Shown: piece after piece, positions 1 to 6,192 of the stretch
Position numbering within the stretch: position 1 is the stretch's first letter
How the letters are laid out: each line of letters opens with the position of its first letter
NCBI GenBank assembly: GCA_902492185.1
Contig: CABUKY010000014.1
Coordinates: 1-26,520 of the forward strand
Direction of reading: 5' to 3'
DNA: 26,520 nucleotides
DNA from: an uncultured Collinsella sp.
Lineage (GTDB): Bacteria > Actinomycetota > Coriobacteriia > Coriobacteriales > Coriobacteriaceae
Position numbers and translations under genes: made by a program
Notes under the pieces: model-generated
Told to the model about the DNA's origin: nothing
What the model saw: only the letters and a program-made list of their open reading frames with translations
Databases searched by the model: none

Positions 1-114
1 CGCGGAGCCCAATCCAGCGACCGTCGCGACCTCTCGGTCGCCATCGACGCCGTCCGAGACAAATTCGGCGACACCGCCCTATCCTTCGGCCGCCAATCCC
101 GCTTCAATAACTAG
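1..114 (+). CDS. C-terminal fragment of a probable Y-family DNA polymerase (DinB/UmuC-like)
   Basis: The first reading frame is open from the window edge to a TAG at 112-114 and encodes 37 residues. They include the stretch DLSVAIDAVRDKFGDTALSF, followed by a short basic/polar end. That pattern (a DLS...AID..RD+FG...A core near the C-terminus) is what I recall from the end of Y-family lesion-bypass polymerases (DinB/ImpB/MucB type), so translesion synthesis is the likely role of the whole protein. No catalytic palm residues are in the window, so the call rests on the tail only. It is the only plus-strand gene before the aro operon. I see no convincing intrinsic terminator after it; the T-run at 117-122 precedes rather than follows a small GC palindrome. 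Confidence 0.55.
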   Translation, partial: RGAQSSDRRDLSVAIDAVRDKFGDTALSFGRQSRFNN

Positions 115-159
115 TCTTTTTTGGACGGGGGGGTTGCTGCCTTCCGTCCGACACGGCAT

Positions 160-284
160 GGGTAGTCAATTTGGGACGGGGCTATTTTAGCTACCCCTAT
201 ATATCGGTTGAGATTCATTCGGCCTAATTCATTCACCGTCAGCCAAAGGGTAGCTAAAATAGCCCCGTCCCAAATTGACTACCC
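160..284. repeat. Perfect 37-bp inverted repeat of two REP-like units
   Basis: Bases 160-196 and 248-284 are exact reverse complements over 37 bp, separated by a 51-bp A/T-richer spacer (197-247). Identity stops sharply at both ends. Each arm begins GGGTAG or ends CTACCC and has a GGGACGGGG or CCCCGTCCC core. The same core and the same GTAG/CTAC ends recur at 306-337 and 1185-1216, so each arm is one REP unit and the pair resembles a BIME (two REPs head-to-head) or a very short MITE. It lies in the gene-free stretch 115-333, which holds nothing else I recognise. In single-stranded DNA or RNA the whole element could form one long hairpin. Confidence 0.85.
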
Positions 285-305
285 CGGATGCCCGGTTTGG
301 TGGCC

Positions 306-337
306 GTAGCAAAATTACCCCGCCTGAAATGAGCTAC
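306..337 (-). repeat. REP-like unit at the 3' end of the RAYT gene
   Basis: A 32-base unit starts GTAGC and ends GCTAC (5-bp terminal palindrome) around an ACCCCGCC core. It is a diverged copy of the units at 160-196, 248-284 and 1185-1216, in the same orientation as the ones at 248 and 1185. Its last CTA, read on the minus strand, supplies the TAG stop codon of the transposase-like gene, so the gene and the repeat overlap by 4 bases. Confidence 0.7.
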
Positions 338-1083
338 TTTTCAACTTTGACTTTTTGAATCGTGCAGTGGCCGATGCCCGTGAGGCGCACGATCTGCTTG
401 ATCGAAAAGCCCTCGCTTTTGAGCTTGCGGATACAGTCATCACGCACGCCCTTTGGCAGAGCTTTGAGATGGTGAGGCTCGTAAGGTTTGAGCAACGCCT
501 GCGCAAACTCAAGCGCGTCAGCATCACTCACGTGAGCGCCATAACGGAAGCAATAGCCATTGGGCTCGCCCGAGGTGCTAAATGCAAAAAACCTCTGGGA
601 ATTCCCGAGCAACTCGAGCACGCAATCAGTCTTACAAATACCCGGATAGCCCATATACTCGCTAAAGCTGCTCCAGCGATAGAGCGAAGCAGTGTCAATT
701 CTGGCTTTCGCAGGGTTATCGTGAATGTAACGAACGCAGTTGAGCAGCTGATCATCATCAAGAATCGGCACGCTCTTAAATCGATCCTGGAAGAGTGGAC
801 CCTTTCTGCCTGTCTTAGAATTGAAATACATGGCATAAGCCGTCGTAATCGAATGCATGCAATCACTCAGATGAGCATGCTCATCGTCAAGCAGAAGATG
901 AATATGGTTATCCATAAGGCACCACGCGATGACATCAACTTTGAACTTCTGGCATTTCGAAGCAATCAGCCGAATCAAATAGAGTCGATCATCCTCATCC
1001 TCAAATATCAGCTGACCACCACACCCCTTTTGAACGACATGGTAAAAGCCATATTCAGAGATTTCTCGCGCAGTCCGAGTCAT
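334..1083 (-). CDS. REP-associated tyrosine transposase (RAYT), IS200/Y1-transposase-like
   Basis: This is a 249-residue member of the Y1_Tnp (HUH single-strand nuclease) superfamily. The RAYT signature is clear: an N-terminal EISEYGFYHVVQKG, the metal-binding H60-I-H62 in CLMDNHIHLLL, a candidate nucleophile Tyr83 or Tyr86 in TAYAMYFN, FQDRFKS near residue 98 and CVRYIHDNPAKA near 116. A C-terminal helix-turn-helix-like segment (about residues 218-245) probably helps bind DNA. Family members cut REP hairpins beside a GTAG tetranucleotide; here REP-like units with GTAG lie on both sides. I chose the second ATG (1083) because AGGAGG at 1092-1097 is 8 bases from it but only 2 bases from the first ATG (1089). 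All motifs are present, so it may be active. It is not part of a neighbouring operon. Transposition activity is inferred only. Confidence 0.9.
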   Translation of the reverse strand: MTRTAREISEYGFYHVVQKGCGGQLIFEDEDDRLYLIRLIASKCQKFKVDVIAWCLMDNHIHLLLDDEHAHLSDCMHSITTAYAMYFNSKTGRKGPLFQDRFKSVPILDDDQLLNCVRYIHDNPAKARIDTASLYRWSSFSEYMGYPGICKTDCVLELLGNSQRFFAFSTSGEPNGYCFRYGAHVSDADALEFAQALLKPYEPHHLKALPKGVRDDCIRKLKSEGFSIKQIVRLTGIGHCTIQKVKVEK

Positions 1084-1184
1084 ACGCATTCCCTCCTCTA
1101 CAGATAAGAATTACGTTACCCGAGCCAGAGCAGAAAAAAACGTACTGGGTGCGACAAATCGCGTTGTTCGGCGAACGGTAGGTG

Positions 1185-1216
1185 GTAGCTAAAAAACCCC
1201 GTCCCAAATTAGCTAC
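1185..1216 (-). repeat. REP-like unit upstream of the RAYT gene
   Basis: A 32-base unit begins GTAGCTAA and ends TTAGCTAC, an exact 8-bp terminal palindrome, with an ACCCCGTCCC core in a 16-base loop. It is the cleanest single unit in the island and matches the arms of the 160-284 inverted repeat closely. It sits about 100 bases upstream of the RAYT start and downstream of rsfS. The A+T ends and GC core would give a REP-type hairpin with a GTAG at each 5' end. Confidence 0.75.
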
Positions 1217-1224
1217 TTTTGGGC

Positions 1225-1265
1225 AAAAGAAAGCCGGGCAGCTGCAAATGGTGCAACTGCCCGGC
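1225..1265 (-). terminator. Intrinsic terminator after rsfS
   Basis: Bases 1233-1265 form a strong hairpin: GCCGGGCAG pairs with CTGCCCGGC, continued by TGCA/TGCA after one mismatch, with a 5-base loop. On the minus strand it is followed by a T-rich tract (complement of 1225-1232, TTTCTTTT). It lies 45 bases beyond the rsfS stop codon and fits Rho-independent termination of the rplU/obgE-to-rsfS transcription unit. On the plus strand no U-tract follows, so it is one-directional. Confidence 0.65.
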
Positions 1266-1277
1266 AAACGGATAAGG

Positions 1278-1312
1278 GTAGCTAAAAAAGCCCTGGCCCA
1301 AGCAAAGCTCTA
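1278..1312 (-). repeat. Degenerate REP-like unit overlapping the rsfS stop codon
   Basis: The sequence starts GTAGCTAAAAAAGCCCTGGC and matches the left two-thirds of the 1185-1216 unit with a few changes. Its right end (CAAAGCTCTAG) only partly resembles the AGCTAC end. It covers the stop codon of rsfS. It has lost the terminal palindrome and is probably a decayed copy; a chance match of the right half cannot be excluded. Confidence 0.45.
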
Positions 1313-1765
1313 GAGGAGGTTGAGGGGGAGCTGGGGGGCGTCTCCCCAGAGTTTCTCGAGGCGGTAGAAGTCGCGGGCTTCGGGAGTGAAGACGTGGACG
1401 ACAACCGAACCATAGTCCATGAGCATCCAGGTCTTCTGCTCGCGGCCCTCGATGGAGAACGGATGCTCGCCGCAAGCCTCGGCGACCTTCTCCTCGATCT
1501 CGTCGACGATGGAATCAACCTGGCGATTGTTGGTGCCGGTAGCGAGCACAAAGTAGTCGCACACATCGGAAAGCTCGGTCAGGTCGAGCACCTGAACGTC
1601 CTCGCCCTTCTTGTCGTAGGCGGCCTGCGCGGCGGCGCGGGCGACATCCTCGGCGGCGACACCGCTCGCGGACAGCGAGGCGGCGGTGCGGTCGGACGTG
1701 GCGGCGAAGCTCTTGTGCTCCACACCTTCAAGAATCTGCTCGTCGGTCATGGTCTCGTCGGCCAT
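1310..1765 (-). CDS. rsfS: Ribosomal silencing factor RsfS
   Basis: RsfS binds ribosomal protein L14 on the large subunit and blocks subunit joining when nutrients are scarce. The RsfS/Iojap core occupies about residues 43-151: AAYDKKGEDVQVLDLTELS, then DYFVLATGTNNRQVDSIVDE, and the late motif DYGSVVVHVFTPEARDFYRLEKLW with the usual final DAP. The protein is 151 residues against about 105-120 for typical members; the extra is an N-terminal segment of about 40 residues rich in Ala, Ser and Glu. The ATG at 1765 has AGAGG 6 bases upstream. It is the last gene of obgE-nadD-yqeK-rsfS, 27 bases after yqeK, a common order in Gram-positive bacteria. Its stop codon touches a degenerate REP-like repeat. 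Confidence 0.93.
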   Translation of the reverse strand: MADETMTDEQILEGVEHKSFAATSDRTAASLSASGVAAEDVARAAAQAAYDKKGEDVQVLDLTELSDVCDYFVLATGTNNRQVDSIVDEIEEKVAEACGEHPFSIEGREQKTWMLMDYGSVVVHVFTPEARDFYRLEKLWGDAPQLPLNLL

Positions 1766-1792
1766 GGAATACCTCTTTCTAGACAGCCCGAG

Positions 1793-2401
1793 CTAGCGCA
1801 GCTGGGCGTAATGGTTGTAAATCGTAATAGCCGTGGGATAAAGATAGCGCCCGGACTGGATCACATAGACCAGACCTTGCGCAAAACAGGAGAAGAACAA
1901 CTCATCGAGCGTCGACTCCCCCACCATCTTGCGCAGCGCATGCGCATAGTCGCCGTGGCGGTTGGGCTCGATGGCATCGGCCACAAAGACCACCATATCG
2001 AGCGGCGTCATGTCGCAGGCACCCACGGTGTGACGGTCGACAGCCTGGAAAACGGCCGGCGACAACTCGGAGAAAAGCTGCGGAAGCTCATAGGCGGCAA
2101 CAGGGCCATGCAAAAGCGGCGCCGCGGCGGAAGGAGAGCCGGCAATCTTAATGCCGTAATGCAGAGCGCGCGTGACCAGCTCGTCGTCGGAGAGCACTTT
2201 GTCCCAGTCGTGGATCAGGCCGGCGGCAGCGGCATCAAAGCGGTCAACGCCGTAGACCTCGGCCAGATGAAGTGCGGTCTCGGCAACACCCAGCGAATGC
2301 ACATAGCGCTTGCGCTTATCCTTCATGCGAACATCGAGCAGCTCTTGAATGCGCTTGAGCAGTGCGCGCTCATCGCCCTCAAACTGATCCTCTACCGACA
2401 A
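1793..2401 (-). CDS. yqeK: HD-domain hydrolase YqeK (symmetrical Ap4A hydrolase family)
   Basis: The 202-residue protein has an HD phosphohydrolase fold with the expected metal ligands: His35 (YVHSLGVAE), His64-Asp65 (AGLIHDWDK), His98 (LLHGPVAAYEL), His124 (DRHTVG) and Asp142 (FVADAIEPNR). YqeK enzymes cleave diadenosine tetraphosphate symmetrically to ADP and limit this stress nucleotide. The start is a TTG at 2401, the only possible one upstream of Met26: the frame is closed by the nadD stop itself just before it, and GGGGGT lies 5 bases upstream. It follows nadD by 12 bases and precedes rsfS, the standard order for this cluster. I see no missing key residue. Confidence 0.93.
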   Translation of the reverse strand: MSVEDQFEGDERALLKRIQELLDVRMKDKRKRYVHSLGVAETALHLAEVYGVDRFDAAAAGLIHDWDKVLSDDELVTRALHYGIKIAGSPSAAAPLLHGPVAAYELPQLFSELSPAVFQAVDRHTVGACDMTPLDMVVFVADAIEPNRHGDYAHALRKMVGESTLDELFFSCFAQGLVYVIQSGRYLYPTAITIYNHYAQLR

Positions 2402-2413
2402 CGTAGACCCCCA

Positions 2414-3091
2414 TCACTCAAAATCTTCTTGGCCCAAATCGGCATATAGCCTGCGTTTGCGAATGTAGCCGAGCACGGACTCGCTCGTAAGATAGCGCAC
2501 GCTCATGCCGCGGGCAACTCGCTTACGAATGTTCGTCGAGCTGATCGCCAGCGCCGGAATCTGAATATAGCGCACGTCGAACGGCAGCCCCGACTCTTTG
2601 ATTCGGGCACGCGCCGTATCGATATCAAAACCCGGTCGCGTCGCCGCAATAAAGGTGGCAAGCTCAGCGATTCGTTCGGCATCATGCCAGGTCACAATAT
2701 CGATAATCGCGTCGGCGCCCGTAATAAAGTAGAGCTTTACCTGCGGCGGGTAAAAGTCGCGAAGGTCATGAAGCGTATCGGCCGTATAGGTTACGCCCGG
2801 ACGGTCGATCTCGAACCGGCTCGCCAAAAAGGCCGGGTTCGCGGCGGTGGCGAGGACCGTCATGGCATAACGGTCCTCGGCAGGCGTCACCGGCTTGTCA
2901 AGCTTAAAGGCAGGAGAGCCCGCCGGCATAAAGAGCACAGCGTCCAAATCGAGCGACTCGCGCGCCTGCTCGGCGGTCACCAGGTGCCCGTAATGGATGG
3001 GATCAAAGGTGCCACCCATAATGCCGAGCCTAAACTCCTGCCCGTCCTCTAGAGGAAGCTCGGGCAGACCGATTCCACCGCGCAGCGACAT
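2414..3091 (-). CDS. nadD: Nicotinate-nucleotide adenylyltransferase
   Basis: NadD transfers AMP from ATP to nicotinate mononucleotide, making deamido-NAD in NAD synthesis. The nucleotidyltransferase signature GGTFDPIHYGH is at residues 26-36 (the HxGH motif reads HYGH) and the late ATP-binding ISSTNIR motif at 183-189; FITGADAIIDIVTWHDAERI in the middle is also typical. The 225-residue length is slightly long because of about 20 extra N-terminal residues before the usual GIMGGTFDP start. The ATG at 3091 is 3 bases after the obgE stop codon, with a GGAGGG about 10 bases upstream inside obgE, so translation is probably coupled to obgE. A later start closer to the fold is possible. Confidence 0.95.
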   Translation of the reverse strand: MSLRGGIGLPELPLEDGQEFRLGIMGGTFDPIHYGHLVTAEQARESLDLDAVLFMPAGSPAFKLDKPVTPAEDRYAMTVLATAANPAFLASRFEIDRPGVTYTADTLHDLRDFYPPQVKLYFITGADAIIDIVTWHDAERIAELATFIAATRPGFDIDTARARIKESGLPFDVRYIQIPALAISSTNIRKRVARGMSVRYLTSESVLGYIRKRRLYADLGQEDFE

Positions 3092-3094
3092 GGC

Positions 3095-4561
3095 CTACTC
3101 GCCCTCCGAGGTCTCGGCATCGTCCGCGGCATCCGCCGCATCGACAACCTCGACGCCCTCATCCGCAGTATCGGCCACGTCAATGGCTTCAACGGCAACG
3201 TCCTCACCAGCATCCTCGAGCTCCTCGTACTCCGAGAAGTCCTCAGCGCCCTCAAAGTCAAAGGCGCGCTGGCAAATGCGGACCTCGTCGCCCGCACGAC
3301 AACCGGCCTTCTCGAGCGCGTCGTCAACACCCATACGCGCAAACTTATGCTGCAGGTAAATGACGGCTTCCTCATTTTCCCAGTCGGTCTGAATGACCAT
3401 GCGCTCGATGGCACGACCGACCACGCGGAAGGCACCGGGCTCTTCCTGGACAATGCGGAAACGCTTCTCACGCTGCAGGCGACGGCGCTCCCATTCATCG
3501 TCGCGCAGGTCGACCGGCTCATCGGAGACAGCCAACTCGGCACGCAGCTTAGCCACCTGCTCGCCCACGGCAAGCATCAGCGTGTTGAGGCCGGCGCCCG
3601 TCACAGCAGACACGGCAAAGAACATATGTCCATCGTCGAGCGCTGCGCGCTTGAGGTCGGCAATCTTATCGGCCGTGCCCGGCGCGTCGCACTTGTTAGC
3701 AACGACGATCTGCGGACGCTCCGAAAGCTCGGCACCATACTGCTCGAGCTCACGGTTGATGATGCGGTAATCCTCGACCGGATCGCGATCCTCAAAACCA
3801 CCCGTCATGTCGACGACGTGCATGATCAGGGCCGTACGCTCAATGTGGCGCAGGAACTGGTGACCCAAGCCCTTGCCCTCGCTCGCGCCCTCGATAAGAC
3901 CGGGGACGTCGGCAACGACGTAAGAATATTCGCCGGCACGCACCATGCCGAGGTTCGGCACGAGCGTGGTAAACGGGTAGTCGGCAATCTTGGGACGGGC
4001 GGCACTCATGCGCGCAATGAGCGATGACTTACCCACCGAGGGAAAGCCCACAAGCGCGGCATCGGCCATAAGCTTCATCTCGAGCTCGATCCAGTGTTCC
4101 TCGGCAGGCTCGCCGAGCTGGGCAAAGGCCGGAGCGCGACGCACCGACGTCACAAAGTGGGTATTGCCCAGACCGCCGGCACCGCCGGGCGCCACGACGA
4201 CGCGCTCGCCGTCGTGCACCAGGTCGGCAATCTCGAACATCGGGGTCTGCGTCTCGGGGTCGAGCTCGCGTACCACGGTACCCATAGGGACCTTGAGAAT
4301 CAGGTCCTCGCCGCTCTTACCGTTACGACGGGCACCCTGCCCGTGCGTGCCGCGCTCGGCGCGGAAGTGATGCTTAAAGCGGTAATCGATCAGCGAAGAC
4401 AGCTGAGCATCGGCCTGGATGACGACATTGCCGCCACGACCGCCGTCGCCGCCATCGGGGCCGCCCTTGGGGACAAATGCCTCGCGCCTAAACGACATGC
4501 ATCCGGCTCCGCCGTCGCCGCCGCACACGTTAATGCGGCTGATATCGGTGAACTGTGACAA
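3095..4561 (-). CDS. obgE: GTPase Obg/CgtA, with C-terminal OCT domain and acidic tail
   Basis: Obg is an essential GTPase of 50S ribosome assembly and the stringent response. The 488-residue protein has the glycine-rich Obg fold (about 1-160), then the G domain: G1 GFPSVGKSS (172-180), switch region ending at FTTL (197-200), G3 DVPGLIEG (218-225), G4 NKCD (289-292) and G5 SAVTG (318-322). The OCT domain covers about 360-430 (FRVVGRAIERMV...). A tail of about 50 residues rich in Glu, Asp and Ala follows. The start is a TTG with a perfect AGGAGG 8 bases upstream (4570-4575). It heads the obgE-nadD-yqeK-rsfS set and sits just after a terminator that follows rpmA, so its expression may depend on read-through. 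Confidence 0.97.
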   Translation of the reverse strand: MSQFTDISRINVCGGDGGAGCMSFRREAFVPKGGPDGGDGGRGGNVVIQADAQLSSLIDYRFKHHFRAERGTHGQGARRNGKSGEDLILKVPMGTVVRELDPETQTPMFEIADLVHDGERVVVAPGGAGGLGNTHFVTSVRRAPAFAQLGEPAEEHWIELEMKLMADAALVGFPSVGKSSLIARMSAARPKIADYPFTTLVPNLGMVRAGEYSYVVADVPGLIEGASEGKGLGHQFLRHIERTALIMHVVDMTGGFEDRDPVEDYRIINRELEQYGAELSERPQIVVANKCDAPGTADKIADLKRAALDDGHMFFAVSAVTGAGLNTLMLAVGEQVAKLRAELAVSDEPVDLRDDEWERRRLQREKRFRIVQEEPGAFRVVGRAIERMVIQTDWENEEAVIYLQHKFARMGVDDALEKAGCRAGDEVRICQRAFDFEGAEDFSEYEELEDAGEDVAVEAIDVADTADEGVEVVDAADAADDAETSEGE

Positions 4562-4577
4562 CAGAATCGCCTCCTAC

Positions 4578-4621
4578 AAAAAAGAGGGAGACCCTTGAAT
4601 CCTAAAACTCAAGTGCCTCCC
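4578..4621 (-). terminator. Intrinsic terminator between rpmA and obgE
   Basis: On the minus strand a hairpin made of GGGAGGCACTTGA and TCAAGGGTCTCCC (outer GGGAG/CTCCC and inner CTTGA/TCAAG pairs around a 3-by-3 bulge) is followed by TCTTTTTT. It lies about 25 bases after the rpmA stop and ends 2-3 bases before the Shine-Dalgarno of obgE. It would give more L21/L27 mRNA than obgE mRNA by partial termination. Confidence 0.75.
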
Positions 4622-4646
4622 ACATATGTGCTCTATGAAGGGTGAA

Positions 4647-4904
4647 TTACGCGTTCGCGAGCGGGCGTACGCTGACCCTGTGCTTGATACCCTTGTGGAA
4701 CTCAACGGTACCGTCGACCAGCGCGAACAGCGTGTCGTCCTTACCACGGCCAACGTTCTCACCCGGGTGGATGTGCGTGCCGTGCTGACGGACGAGAATC
4801 GTGCCCGTGGTTACCGTCTGGCCGGCATAGCGCTTCGTGCCAAGGCGCTGACCGCGGGAGTCACGGCCATTACGGGAGGAACCGAGTCCTTTTTTGTGTG
4901 CCAT
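4647..4904 (-). CDS. rpmA: 50S ribosomal protein L27
   Basis: The 85 residues begin directly with MAHKKGLGSSRNGRDS and continue with the L27 signature GQTVTTGTILVRQHGTHIHPG. L27's N-terminus reaches the peptidyl-transferase centre. There is no N-terminal propeptide of the kind cleaved in Firmicutes such as Staphylococcus; the mature end is encoded directly. It is second in rplU-rpmA, 33 bases after rplU, and is followed by a terminator. The ATG has AGG 8 bases upstream. Confidence 0.98.
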   Translation of the reverse strand: MAHKKGLGSSRNGRDSRGQRLGTKRYAGQTVTTGTILVRQHGTHIHPGENVGRGKDDTLFALVDGTVEFHKGIKHRVSVRPLANA

Positions 4905-4937
4905 TGTGTATACCTACTCTTTCGTTACGAGTGTAAT

Positions 4938-5312
4938 CTACTCGGCGACGGGAGCCTCGGCAACAGCCTCAGCCTCTGCCTTGACAGCCTTCTTGGCGCG
5001 GGAGGTAGCCTGAACCTTCACGATCTTCAGCTTGGTGAGCTGCTGACGGTGACCCTTCAGACGACGATAGCGCTTGCGCTTGTGGAACTTGAAGACCAGC
5101 TGCTTCTCGCCCTTGAACTGCTCAACAATTTGAGCGGTAACCTTGGCCTTGGCCAGCTTGTCGGGATCGGTGACGATCTTCTTACCATCGTTGAGGAAGA
5201 TAACCGGCAGGGTGACCTTGTCGCCCTCATTGCCCTCGATCTTCTCGACGGTGATGACATCGTCGGTGGCGACCTTGTACTGCTTGCCGCCCGTGTTAAC
5301 GATTGCGTACAT
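4938..5312 (-). CDS. rplU: 50S ribosomal protein L21
   Basis: The L21 signature is clear: MYAIVNTGGKQYKV at the start, VTLPVIFLNDG in the middle and FKFHKRKRYRRLKGHRQQLT near residue 80. L21 binds 23S rRNA in the large subunit. The frame is open to an ATG at 5333, but the family start MYAIV at 5312 has AAGGG about 10 bases upstream and gives 124 residues. The last about 22 residues are an Ala/Glu/Val-rich extension (roughly 103 is usual), a common actinobacterial feature. The gene begins the rplU-rpmA unit and has its own strong promoter overlapping the end of the upstream gene. Confidence 0.97.
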   Translation of the reverse strand: MYAIVNTGGKQYKVATDDVITVEKIEGNEGDKVTLPVIFLNDGKKIVTDPDKLAKAKVTAQIVEQFKGEKQLVFKFHKRKRYRRLKGHRQQLTKLKIVKVQATSRAKKAVKAEAEAVAEAPVAE

Positions 5313-5354
5313 GTTTACTTGCCCTTCATGCATCAGTTAGTGCAACAGCCGAAT

Positions 5355-5383
5355 ATAGTAGCAGGCGAAAATACCCCCGTCAA
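5355..5383 (-). promoter_or_regulatory. Sigma-70-type promoter for rplU-rpmA
   Basis: On the minus strand TTGACG (5378-5383) and TACTAT (5355-5360) are separated by exactly 17 bases, and a TGC just before the -10 gives an extended -10. Start of transcription would fall near 5348, leaving a leader of about 35 bases before rplU. The -35 overlaps the stop codon of the DUF2344 gene, so ribosomal genes get an independent start while the upstream operon may also read through. Confidence 0.7.
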
Positions 5384-6192
5384 CGAGTATGTGGAGCAAA
5401 TCCACAAGTTCGCACAGGTATGGGGCTGACGAGTCGGCCCTCGTCGTCCTCGCATGCTTGATTCTGACGCTCGACATCGTAGGAGCAGATGGTCACGAGG
5501 TCTTGCATACCGGTGGAAACAATAGGTGCATCGACGCCCGGGGTCAAGCCCTGCAACAAAACATCAGCAGCAGAAAGCAAAATCTCCGGACGCATGGAGC
5601 CCTCGTTGTCGGCATGGGTGTCGAGCATGAGCACCAGATGGTCCTCACACTCCCCCACCGCGAGCTCATAGCCAACGAGCGTGTGATCCAAATCCAAGCG
5701 CTTGCTCTTTTTTCCGCGCGCGTAGTCGATGCCATGGTCCGCGCGCAGTGTGTCGATCGCACGACGCACCTCGTCGGCGCTTACGGGCGCCTCGGGATCC
5801 AAGTGCAGGTCGATGCGATACGACAGGCGCGTGAGCTGCGCCGTCAACGCCGGCGTGCGCACGTCGATGTACGCCGCCTCGATGGGCGCCAGATCGGCCG
5901 GAGATGCCGCAGACAGTCGCTCAAACGCCTCGTCGAGCGCCACGAACTCGGTCATAAACAGGTCATACCACTCGCAGGTCGACGACGTACCCACCGGCAG
6001 CGCCGAAGAGAAGCCCACGCGCATGTGCGGAGAGAAGCCCTGCGTGACGGCATAGGGAAGTCCCGCACGGCGCACAATGCGCTCAATGGTATGGATTACT
6101 TCGAGATGGCCCAGGTACTTAAGGCGATCGCGCTTGCCATAGCGAACACGAAGCCTAAAGAGCGAGGGGTTGTCGGTCAGGCGCTCACTCAT
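5380..6192 (-). CDS. DUF2344 / TIGR03936-family protein, partner of the upstream radical SAM protein
   Basis: The 270-residue protein carries the family hallmarks: FRLRVRYGKRDRLKYLGHLEVIHTIERIVRRAGLPYAVTQGFSPH split near residues 12-56, then VGFSSALPVGTSS, and a middle region with LSYRIDLHL. The family is widely conserved beside or fused to TIGR03960 radical SAM proteins, usually next to rplU/rpmA. Its biochemical role is not established; a nucleic-acid or RNA-modification link has been suggested only by context. It overlaps the radical SAM gene by 4 bases (ATGA), a sign of tight coupling. The C-terminal about 70 residues look low in conservation. No RNase G gene lies between this pair and rplU, unlike in many Firmicutes. 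Confidence 0.85.
   Translation of the reverse strand: MSERLTDNPSLFRLRVRYGKRDRLKYLGHLEVIHTIERIVRRAGLPYAVTQGFSPHMRVGFSSALPVGTSSTCEWYDLFMTEFVALDEAFERLSAASPADLAPIEAAYIDVRTPALTAQLTRLSYRIDLHLDPEAPVSADEVRRAIDTLRADHGIDYARGKKSKRLDLDHTLVGYELAVGECEDHLVLMLDTHADNEGSMRPEILLSAADVLLQGLTPGVDAPIVSTGMQDLVTICSYDVERQNQACEDDEGRLVSPIPVRTCGFAPHTR

Noticed and set aside
123..149. Terminator after the Y-family polymerase fragment
   Set aside because: GGACGG/CCGTCC could form a short stem, but the T-run precedes it on the plus strand and nothing follows it.
355..1107. Plus-strand 250-residue frame antisense to the RAYT gene
   Set aside because: The minus-strand frame has all RAYT motifs and a strong Shine-Dalgarno; the antisense frame has neither.
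1394..2449. 351-residue plus-strand open frame over rsfS and yqeK
   Set aside because: Antisense shadow of two recognised genes; no motif or start signal.
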